The notes under the pieces are model-generated. The model worked only from the letters and a program-made list of their open reading frames with translations. It made no database searches and was not told the DNA's origin. Source: Candidatus Peregrinibacteria bacterium (GTDB lineage: Bacteria > Patescibacteriota > Gracilibacteria > UBA1369 > LOWO2-01-FULL-3). From it: a stretch of 13,328 nt of DNA. A program made the position numbers and the translations under genes. Location of the stretch: the NCBI GenBank assembly GCA_016186245.1, contig JACPLZ010000007.1:1-13328 (forward strand), written 5' to 3'. This document shows positions 1 to 5,126 of this stretch, piece by piece (the stretch's first letter is position 1; every line of letters begins with the position of its first letter).

Positions 1-1868
1 AAGGATTTTTGCGAAGCAAAAATCTGATGACGATTTTAATTGAGATGCCGGAATGTTATGGGGAAAAGGGAGAGATCCTGAAACAAGTTCAGGATGACAC
101 GAAACAAGATACGGGAGAGGAGAAGGGATTTTTGCGAAGCAAAAATCTGCAGGATGACACTGTCATGGTTCGACTGAATGGGAGAGGAGAAGGGATTTTT
201 GCTACGCAAAAATCTGCTCACCATGACAGTGTGGATGATGCCAATGACGAGAGATCCCGAAACAAGTTCGGGATGACACAGAAAGATGGGATGACACAGA
301 AAGATGGGATGACACAGAAAGATGGGATGACACAGAAAGATGGGATGACACAGAAAGATGGGATGACACAGAAAGATTGGATGACACAGATTAAAATTTC
401 CAAAGACGATCCGAAACTCCTGCGGCAAATTCAAAAAATTCATGATGAATTCCGGCCGGAAATTATTCTTTCAATAAATACCTTTCCTTCTTTTATCGCT
501 TCACAACTGCGGACGCAGGCATTGTGGTGGGCGGATCTAAACGGCTGGATTCTCGCGGAAGCGCAGGCACAAGCCAATAAACTTGATTCAAATGATTACC
601 TGCCGCATTACCTCGCGATGGAAAAATCCATTCTGAAAAGGGCGGATAAAATTTCGTGCGTGTCGTCGGCGCAATGTCTGGCGGCGCTGGGAGAGCTTGG
701 TTTGTTGGGACGTTTAAATAAGGAAAGTTTTGGATATGAGTTTGTGGAGCATGTGCCGAATGGGGCGGAGGAGGGTGAAGGAGAAGTCATGGTTCGACGA
801 GCTCACCATGACAGATGCGGAGCTCACCATGACAGATGCGGAGCTCACCATGACAGATGCGGAGCTCACGATGACAGATGCGGAGCTCACCATGACAGTG
901 CGGCTCACAATGACAATGCAGAGGCAAGTGAGATACTGAAACAAGTTCAGGATGACAAGATTCAACAACGTGATGAGGACAAGCCATGGTTCGACAAGCT
1001 CACCATGACAGAAAACGCTACCATGACAGATGCGTTTATTCTTTTGTGGATGGGTGGATATAATACCTGGGTTGATGAAGTTACCTTATATAAGGGCGTT
1101 GGGGCGGCGATGGCGAAATGTCCAAAACTCTATTTTGTGTCTACGGGCGGAGAAATTTCAGGGCTTGATAATAAAACTTTTGCGAATTTTAAACGGATGG
1201 TCGATGAGTCGCAATATCGTGATAGATTTATTTTTTTGGGGTGGGTGGATACAGCGGAAATTCCATATGTATATGAGCGGGCGGATGCAGGCCTGAATGT
1301 CGATCGTAATTGTGCGGAGACGCTGACAGGCGCGCGGAATCGCATTATCGAAATGATGAAATTTGGTGTGCCGGTGATAACGACTCTGGGCAGCGAAATT
1401 TCGTATGAAGTTGTTGGCGCCGGGGCTGGCATCGGCGTTGAAAGCGGCAACCATGAAGAATTGGCCGCGGCGATTGAAAAAATGTATAAAGAGAGAAATA
1501 TCGAAACCGATGACGAGAATTGCAATGTGGCGAACAGAAGTGATGGTTGGCAAGGTATCGATAATTCGGTTAATTGCATGTCTGACAAAATAGCTGACAA
1601 TGCAACTGACATAAAAATCGGTGAGATTGATGCTATCACTGACGATAAATTAAAAACCTACGGTAAAAACGGGAAAAAATATATAACAGAAAAATGCAAT
1701 TATTTGGCTGTGTGCAAACCTTTTCTAAAGTGGCTGGAGAATCCCAAGCCGGCGCCGGACCGCGGCGTAAAAATCGGCGGTGCTGGAAAAAGCGCGTGGA
1801 GATATTTTCGGGAAAATGGAGCGAAGAAGACGCTGGAAAAAGTCAGGCAGAGGCTGTTTGGAAAATAA
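1..1868 (+). CDS. GT-B family glycosyltransferase, 5'-partial, with in-frame repeat insertions
   Basis: The frame is open to the left edge, so the true start is probably upstream; the first in-window start codon is TTG at 9. Numbered from there (619 residues), recognisable enzyme sequence starts near 128 (KISKDDPKLL) and covers the end of the N-terminal Rossmann domain (FPSFIASQLR, WADLNGW, VEHVPNG). The C-terminal nucleotide-sugar domain follows from about 343 (LLWMGGYNTW, FLGWVDTAEIPYVYERADAGLNV is interrupted here only by my excerpting; ARNRIIEMMKFGVPVITT). Two stretches are translated repeat DNA: about 1-127, and about 260-341 between the two domains. The second is about 82 codons, keeps frame and falls in an interdomain linker. 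The product probably transfers a sugar to a surface polysaccharide, but donor and acceptor cannot be read from sequence. The gene could be decaying, yet it stays open through all repeats. Fold assignment is fairly certain; activity is not. Confidence 0.8.
   Translation, partial: GFLRSKNLMTILIEMPECYGEKGEILKQVQDDTKQDTGEEKGFLRSKNLQDDTVMVRLNGRGEGIFATQKSAHHDSVDDANDERSRNKFGMTQKDGMTQKDGMTQKDGMTQKDGMTQKDGMTQKDWMTQIKISKDDPKLLRQIQKIHDEFRPEIILSINTFPSFIASQLRTQALWWADLNGWILAEAQAQANKLDSNDYLPHYLAMEKSILKRADKISCVSSAQCLAALGELGLLGRLNKESFGYEFVEHVPNGAEEGEGEVMVRRAHHDRCGAHHDRCGAHHDRCGAHDDRCGAHHDSAAHNDNAEASEILKQVQDDKIQQRDEDKPWFDKLTMTENATMTDAFILLWMGGYNTWVDEVTLYKGVGAAMAKCPKLYFVSTGGEISGLDNKTFANFKRMVDESQYRDRFIFLGWVDTAEIPYVYERADAGLNVDRNCAETLTGARNRIIEMMKFGVPVITTLGSEISYEVVGAGAGIGVESGNHEELAAAIEKMYKERNIETDDENCNVANRSDGWQGIDNSVNCMSDKIADNATDIKIGEIDAITDDKLKTYGKNGKKYITEKCNYLAVCKPFLKWLENPKPAPDRGVKIGGAGKSAWRYFRENGAKKTLEKVRQRLFGK
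4..24. repeat. Family B hairpin, copy 1
   Basis: Perfect 9-bp stem GATTTTTGC / GCAAAAATC with a GAA loop, at the window edge and in the reading frame of the glycosyltransferase (peptide GFLRSKNL). Confidence 0.85.
75..95. repeat. Family C palindrome, copy 1
   Basis: Perfect 8-bp stem ATCCTGAA / TTCAGGAT around loop ACAAG, followed by GACAC. It is translated in frame as ILKQVQDD inside the glycosyltransferase. Confidence 0.85.
127..147. repeat. Family B hairpin, copy 2
   Basis: Same stem and GAA loop as copy 1, preceded by the purine-rich leader GGGAGAGGAGAAGG and followed by CTGCAGGATGACAC. Translated as EEKGFLRSKNLQDD. Confidence 0.85.
161..228. repeat. Family A palindrome interrupted by a family B copy
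   Basis: TGTCATGGT (161-169) and ACCATGACA (220-228) are the two arms of a family A element. Its loop is split by 39 bp (about 177-215) that form a family B unit: purine leader plus hairpin 194-214, GATTTTTGC-TAC-GCAAAAATC. Removing the 39 bp restores a 29-bp sequence identical to the intact A copy at 1876-1904. The insert is 13 codons long, so the host frame is kept. Confidence 0.85.
254..274. repeat. Family C palindrome, copy 2, variant stem
   Basis: Stem ATCCCGAA / TTCGGGAT with loop ACAAG. Compared with copy 1, one T-A pair has become C-G on both arms, so pairing is kept. The right arm runs straight into the 18-bp tandem array. Confidence 0.85.
270..389. repeat. 18-bp tandem array, 6 full units plus a partial
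   Basis: Unit GGGATGACACAGAAAGAT repeats six times without change (270-377), then a seventh partial unit with a T at its first base runs into unique glycosyltransferase sequence. It encodes GMTQKD repeats. The seed is the right end of the family C element (GGGATGACAC). The unit has no stop codon in five of six frames. Confidence 0.95.
786..812. repeat. Family A palindrome, copy 2
   Basis: Stem GTCATGGT (786-793) / ACCATGAC (805-812). It begins the second in-frame insertion in the glycosyltransferase, after the residues VEHVPNGAEEGEGE. Confidence 0.85.
801..902. repeat. 21-bp tandem array, 4 units plus a degenerate tail
   Basis: Units of 21 bp beginning GCTCACCATGACAGATGCGG occur at 801, 822, 843 and 864 (the last with one C-to-G change), then a shortened copy at 885 and a degenerate one at about 903. 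Each encodes AHHDRCG or AHDDRCG. The unit is the right half of a family A element plus a short tail, so the array arose by tandem growth of that half. Confidence 0.95.
933..953. repeat. Family C palindrome, copy 3, one mismatch
   Basis: ATACTGAA / TTCAGGAT around ACAAG, translated in frame as ILKQVQDD. One stem pair is broken (A opposite G). Confidence 0.8.
985..1007. repeat. Family A palindrome, copy 3
   Basis: CATGGT (985-990) / ACCATG (1002-1007) with loop TCGACAAGCTC; the flanking base outside the stem has changed. It is followed by a second partial ACCATGACAGATGCG (1020-1034), the last repeat before the catalytic C-terminal domain resumes. Confidence 0.75.
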
Positions 1869-1875
1869 TTGTTTA

Positions 1876-1904
1876 GTCATGGTTCGACTGGCTCACCATG
1901 ACAG
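1876..1904. repeat. Family A palindrome, intact intergenic copy
   Basis: Stem GTCATGGT (1876-1883) / ACCATGAC (1895-1902) with an 11-nt loop, just after the glycosyltransferase stop. It serves as the empty-site reference for the interrupted copy at 161-228. A broken half of family C (TTCCGAAACAAG) follows near 1915. Confidence 0.85.
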
Positions 1905-1930
1905 ATAATAATATTCCGAAACAAGCATCA

Positions 1931-1957
1931 AAAAAGCCCTCGGATAGAGGGCTTTTT
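1931..1957. terminator. Rho-independent terminator, probably bidirectional
   Basis: GCCCTC / GAGGGC stem with loop GGATA, flanked by AAAAA (1931-1935) and TTTTT (1953-1957), so both strands show a GC stem followed by a T run. It sits between two convergent genes ending at 1868 (+) and 2013 (-). Confidence 0.85.
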
Positions 1958-2012
1958 GTAGTGCTAACGGTTTAAACTCGGATCAACTCAGCCGGTTGTC
2001 ATTGGTATTCCT

Positions 2013-2687
2013 CTATAATTTTTTCCTTAAATCTTCAAGCCAGTGCGCGGCTTTGTCTTTGCCGCCAAGACCAAAAGCGAGACCACCGGCGAGAGCAAGC
2101 ATCGCAATGAGTCCGGTAAAAAGAATTGAAACCAATTCTTTTGCAATTCCAAGCTGTAAAAGACTTGCCATCAGCGCAAACACGATGATTGACCATTTCG
2201 CCAGGTTCGCAAGAACTTTTGAAGAGTGTATTTTAGCCGTGCGCACAGAGCGGAATACAATTTCATAAACAAAATTTCCACCGATAAAACCGATAAGAAG
2301 AATTGCAACCGCCACTGCAACGTTCGGCAAAAAGCGCGCAACGTCTTTCAGGAATTCAATAATTTGCGGAAGTTTTAAAATGTCCGCAACTGCCATAAGT
2401 ACGACTACTATCAAAAACCATTTAACTATCCAGCCGATAATTCCGGAAATTTTTATTTTGCCGAAACCGGAAAAAACCCTATTCACACCAAGACGGTCGA
2501 TAGCGTAATCAACCCTGGTAAAAGTGATGATTTTTTCGATCAGCTTGCCAAGAGTAGCTGCTACTAGAACACCAATAATCAACACAACCAGCGCAGCCAG
2601 AAAATTCGGCAGATAAGATATCACCGTATTAAAAAGCTGCTGCAGCGAAGCGGTGATGGCTTGCCGCCATGTTTCAAATTGTTCCAT
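2013..2687 (-). CDS. Small mechanosensitive-channel-like membrane protein (conserved TM-helix family)
   Basis: 224 residues with hydrophobic segments at about 25-47, 82-104, 121-143, 160-180 and 185-207. The last helix and its tail (LALAGGLAFGLGGKDKAAHW) resemble the pore helix and start of the cytoplasmic domain of MscS-related proteins. PNFLAALVVLIIGVLVA and PNVAVAVAILLIGFIGG look like two copies of the conserved TM-helix repeat. The MscS beta and C-terminal cage domains are missing, so this is the short form of the superfamily. It probably sits in the inner membrane; gating in osmotic stress is inferred only. No clear Shine-Dalgarno lies before ATG 2687. It is convergent with the glycosyltransferase across the terminator, and no partner gene is adjacent. 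Confidence 0.8.
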   Translation of the reverse strand: MEQFETWRQAITASLQQLFNTVISYLPNFLAALVVLIIGVLVAATLGKLIEKIITFTRVDYAIDRLGVNRVFSGFGKIKISGIIGWIVKWFLIVVVLMAVADILKLPQIIEFLKDVARFLPNVAVAVAILLIGFIGGNFVYEIVFRSVRTAKIHSSKVLANLAKWSIIVFALMASLLQLGIAKELVSILFTGLIAMLALAGGLAFGLGGKDKAAHWLEDLRKKL

Positions 2688-2850
2688 TTTGAATGAGGTT
2701 ATGGATAATTTAGTTTATTGTGGCAGATGTCCGGAAAAATGCAAGCGGCGGTCATTGGAACATGTCGGGTGGCGGTCTGTGATTGACGGTTGATTGATGA
2801 GCCAACCTTCGCTAAACTTTGAAGGCTTCCATTTGAGAATTTGAAAACAA
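2688..2850. promoter_or_regulatory. Probable tRNA-Glu promoter in a 163-bp intergenic region
   Basis: TTGATT (2790-2795), a 17-bp spacer and TAAACT (2813-2818) form a plausible sigma-70-type promoter. The expected transcription start is near 2825, about 26 nt before the tRNA. I see nothing else in this interval. Confidence 0.45.
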
Positions 2851-2925
2851 GGCGCCATCGTCTAGCGGTTAGGACACCGCCTTCTCAAGGCGGGAACAGG
2901 GGTTCGATTCCCCTTGGCGCTACCA
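2851..2925 (+). tRNA. tRNA-Glu (anticodon CTC)
   Basis: The cloverleaf is complete. Acceptor stem GGCGCCA pairs with TGGCGCT, with a G-T(U) pair at position 1-72. The anticodon stem CCGCC / GGCGG (2877-2881, 2889-2893) carries loop TTCTCAA with anticodon CTC at 2884-2886, and the T arm has GGTTCGATTCC. The discriminator is A and CCA is encoded (2923-2925). It reads GAG codons. Confidence 0.93.
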
Positions 2926-2941
2926 TGAAATTTGCGAATGT

Positions 2942-3108
2942 TAAGGAACCTCTGAAAAACCTACGACCTACTGCAAATTTCAGAATTTGGCTGCAAATGA
3001 TTCATCTCTCGTCAACGTATCTTCTCTGATATGCTTCCTCGAGCTTCATCATTTTCGCTCAAATTCTGAAATTTTCGTAACTGTCGTAGTTTTTTCAGAG
3101 GTTCCTTA
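2942..3108. mobile_element. MITE-like element with 26-bp terminal inverted repeats
   Basis: 2942-2967 (begins TAAGGAACCTCTGAAAAA) and 3083-3108 are inverted repeats identical at 25 of 26 positions. A second perfect inverted pair of 15 bp lies inside (AAATTTCAGAATTTG, 2975-2989 with 3060-3074). The element is 167 bp and has no credible gene. TA at both outer ends could be a TA target duplication, as in Tc1/IS630-type transposition, but that is only a guess; the parent insertion sequence is not recognised. It ends 3 bp before the -35 box of dnaJ. Confidence 0.7.
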
Positions 3109-3111
3109 GGA

Positions 3112-3140
3112 TTGCAGGCTTTGCTCGCAACTGCTAAACT
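3112..3140 (+). promoter_or_regulatory. Probable dnaJ promoter
   Basis: TTGCAG (3112-3117), a 17-bp spacer and TAAACT (3135-3140). The -10 box is identical to that of tRNA-Glu. The predicted start at about 3147 is only about 3 nt before ATG 3150. Confidence 0.5.
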
Positions 3141-3149
3141 TTTGCAGCT

Positions 3150-4307
3150 ATGGCAAAAGATCTGTACGAAATTTTAGGCGTATCCAAAAATGCCAGCGAC
3201 CAGGAGATAAAATCGGCATACCGGAAATTGGCTTTAAAATGGCATCCGGACAAGCATAAAGGAGAGAAAGACGCGGAGCAGAAATTTAAGGAAATTAATG
3301 GCGCGTACGAAATTCTTTCAGACAAAAAAAAACGCGGGCAGTATGATACTTTTGGGGCGACTGGAGGAAACGCAGGTTTTGGCGGACAGGGAGGGCGGGG
3401 TGGATTTTCCGGTTTTGAAGGATTTGATTTTTCGGGATTCAGCGGCGGTGGCGCGGGCGGTTTTGCCGATATTTTTGAAACTTTTTTTGGAGGAGGCGGA
3501 GGATTTGGGGCGAAAGGATCACGGGCGGCAGGTAAAAAAACCCGTTCCATGCGCGGAAATGATATAGACACAATGATTAAAATTTCTTTTAAAGAAGCCG
3601 TTTTTGGCACAGAAAAAGAATTGGAAATAATCAAGCTTGATGTATGCGATCACTGCAAAGGCAGCGGCGCGGAAACAGACAGCTCTATAATTTCCTGTAA
3701 AATATGCGGGGGAAGCGGCGAAGTCAGGTCGGTAAGAAATACAATTTTCGGGCAGGTGGCGACCGCGCATGCATGTGAAAATTGCGGAGGAGAAGGACGC
3801 GTTCCGGAAAAAATCTGCAGCAAATGTCACGGTGGCACGCGGGTGAGGGTGAAAGAGCGTGTGAAAGTGAGGATTCCGGCAGGGATTGATCATGGGTCTA
3901 CCATACGCGTGAGCGGAAAAGGAGAAGGTGGAATGCATGGAGGCGGCAAAGGAGATTTGTATATCACTTTGAATGTGGAGCCTGGCGGTAAATTTGTGCG
4001 CGATGGCGCAGATATTCATAGCGAGCTGGAAATATCGCTTGTTAAAGCGGTGCTTGGCGGTGAGGCAGAGGTTGAAACTGTGCATGGGATGAGTAGGATT
4101 AAAATCCCGGCGGGTACCGAAAGCGGAAAAGTTTTTAAAATGAGCGGTGATGGCGCGCCGAGACTGAATGGAGGCGGCCGTGGCGATCATTTCGTGAAAA
4201 TAAAAATTGCAATTCCTAAAAAATTGAACAAAAAAACGCGCGAGCTGTATGTGGAATTGGCAAAGGAAGAAGGTACGGAGGTTGATAAGGGCGGATGGTT
4301 TAAATGA
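3150..4307 (+). CDS. dnaJ: Chaperone protein DnaJ (Hsp40)
   Basis: The full type I architecture is visible in 385 residues, a normal length. There is a J domain with HPD at 32-34, then a Gly/Phe-rich linker (about 68-125). The zinc domain has four modules at 166-173 (CDHCKGSG), 183-190 (CKICGGSG), 209-216 (CENCGGEG) and 223-230 (CSKCHGGT), followed by the substrate-binding C-terminal domains. The fourth module ends GGT instead of the usual GxG; all eight cysteines are present. DnaJ delivers unfolded clients to DnaK and stimulates its ATPase in the cytoplasm. dnaK and grpE are not adjacent, so the gene appears to stand alone. ATG 3150 fits the family N-terminus (MAKDLYEILGV); no Shine-Dalgarno precedes it. 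Confidence 0.97.
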   Translation: MAKDLYEILGVSKNASDQEIKSAYRKLALKWHPDKHKGEKDAEQKFKEINGAYEILSDKKKRGQYDTFGATGGNAGFGGQGGRGGFSGFEGFDFSGFSGGGAGGFADIFETFFGGGGGFGAKGSRAAGKKTRSMRGNDIDTMIKISFKEAVFGTEKELEIIKLDVCDHCKGSGAETDSSIISCKICGGSGEVRSVRNTIFGQVATAHACENCGGEGRVPEKICSKCHGGTRVRVKERVKVRIPAGIDHGSTIRVSGKGEGGMHGGGKGDLYITLNVEPGGKFVRDGADIHSELEISLVKAVLGGEAEVETVHGMSRIKIPAGTESGKVFKMSGDGAPRLNGGGRGDHFVKIKIAIPKKLNKKTRELYVELAKEEGTEVDKGGWFK

Positions 4308-4429
4308 GAAATTTTTAAAATCGTATTTTGCGGCGTCGATCTGCGCCATTTACTTTTCGCCGTACCAGCAAGTACGGCTCATTCATAAATGGCTTGTCTC
4401 CTTGCAAAATAACAATTTTAAAAAATTTC
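4308..4429. repeat. Nested-palindrome element after dnaJ
   Basis: Three nested inverted pairs share one centre: an outer AT-rich arm (4308-4331 with 4404-4429, imperfect), a middle GCCATTTA / TAAATGGC (4345-4352, 4386-4393), and an inner GCCGTAC / GTACGGC (4359-4365, 4372-4378) with loop CAGCAA. The outer arms begin at the base after the dnaJ stop codon. It may act as a terminator or mRNA-end structure, or be a small non-autonomous mobile element. A 67-residue reading frame across it is a by-product. Confidence 0.65.
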
Positions 4430-4465
4430 CGAAAAACTCATATCTAAACTAGCGAACCTATCATA

Positions 4466-4494
4466 TTGCAAAATGAATGTCGTGGTATTAGATT
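4466..4494 (+). promoter_or_regulatory. Probable promoter of the 4501 gene, leaderless arrangement
   Basis: TTGCAA (4466-4471), a 17-bp spacer and TAGATT (4489-4494). The expected transcription start, about 7 nt after the -10 box, coincides with ATG 4501. No Shine-Dalgarno is present. Confidence 0.45.
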
Positions 4495-4500
4495 GTGCGT

Positions 4501-5076
4501 ATGGATATTCGTCTTTCTTGGGATCTATTTGTGCTCGTGTTTTTCATTGTGATTGTGGCATACAGTTTTATTATTGGGCGTGATAATACTTTGAAGGTCA
4601 TTTTGGGAACGTATGTGGCGGCGCTTGCGGCTGATGCAACCGGAAATCTGTTTGGGAGTTACTTTGGAGGCTCCGGGTTTTTGAAAGAAATTTTAAAATT
4701 TGCAGCGTTGGGAAATGAGGATGAAGCCGTCATAATCCTAAAAGTTTTGGTGTTTGTGGCGCTGGTTATTTTGTTTGCGGTAAGGGGGGCGTTTGCTGTG
4801 CAGACTGGAAATGGAAGCGGTTTTGGAAAAATAATTTTGAGCGTGCTGTATGCTGTAATGAGCGCGGGACTGATAATAAGCGTGATACTTGTTTTTGTGA
4901 GCGGCGTGTCGTTTGTCGGCGGCGGCAGTCCGGAGACGACAGGAGTGGCTTTGTGGGATATCTACAATAATTCCAAGATCGTTAAGTCGATTGTAGCAAA
5001 CAGCTATTGGTGGTTTGCAATACCGGCATTGGCGTTTTTAATACAGAGTTTCAGAGCGAATAGAGGTGAGGAGTAA
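4501..5076 (+). CDS. Multi-pass membrane protein of unknown function
   Basis: About 191 residues from ATG 4501; a GTG at 4495 would add two. Start 4501 is preferred because the -10 box ends at 4494. Hydrophobic segments, numbered from 4501, lie at about 7-26, 77-101, 113-140 and 171-185, with a weaker one at 30-50. It is therefore an integral membrane protein with roughly four or five helices. Charged residues are few and cluster at the ends (RANRGEE). There are no catalytic motifs and no cysteine pattern. The N-terminus (SWDLFVLVFFIVIVAYSFII followed by GRDNTLK) distantly recalls CvpA-type proteins, but I would not assign it. No operon partner: dnaJ upstream is separated by the palindrome element and the next gene is convergent. 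Confidence 0.75.
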   Translation: MDIRLSWDLFVLVFFIVIVAYSFIIGRDNTLKVILGTYVAALAADATGNLFGSYFGGSGFLKEILKFAALGNEDEAVIILKVLVFVALVILFAVRGAFAVQTGNGSGFGKIILSVLYAVMSAGLIISVILVFVSGVSFVGGGSPETTGVALWDIYNNSKIVKSIVANSYWWFAIPALAFLIQSFRANRGEE

Positions 5077-5085
5077 AATTGGGAG

Positions 5086-5115
5086 TGTCATGGTTCGATG
5101 GGACTCACCATGACA
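5086..5115. repeat. Family A palindrome between convergent genes
   Basis: Stem TGTCATGGT (5086-5094) / ACCATGACA (5107-5115), 9 bp, with a 12-nt loop TCGATGGGACTC. It lies between the convergent ends at 5076 (+) and 5127 (-). There is no T run, so an intrinsic terminator role is doubtful. Confidence 0.85.
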
Positions 5116-5126
5116 GACCGAAGTTC

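Noticed and set aside
202..443. Minus-strand reading frames across the 18-bp array (peptides FLCHPI, SFCVIP, LSVSSH)
   Set aside because: They arise because the unit lacks stops on the minus strand. The plus frame continues into recognisable glycosyltransferase sequence, and the minus frames do not resemble anything.
270..902. CRISPR array
   Set aside because: Units are contiguous 18- and 21-bp tandem repeats with no spacers, and no cas gene is present.
714..987. Reading frames on both strands across the 21-bp array (ELTMTDA, SASVMVS, RICHGEL)
   Set aside because: Repeat-driven open frames overlapping the glycosyltransferase; no unique sequence supports them.
1130..1639. 169-residue minus-strand reading frame
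   Set aside because: It is antisense to the conserved glycosyltransferase C-terminal domain.
2841..3029. 62-residue plus-strand reading frame
   Set aside because: It runs through tRNA-Glu and into the MITE-like element.
4249..4452. 67-residue plus-strand reading frame after dnaJ
   Set aside because: It overlaps the dnaJ end and is the translation of the nested palindrome; no start signal.
5086..5115. Family A palindrome as an intrinsic terminator
   Set aside because: Neither strand has a T run after the stem, and the same element occurs inside coding sequence.
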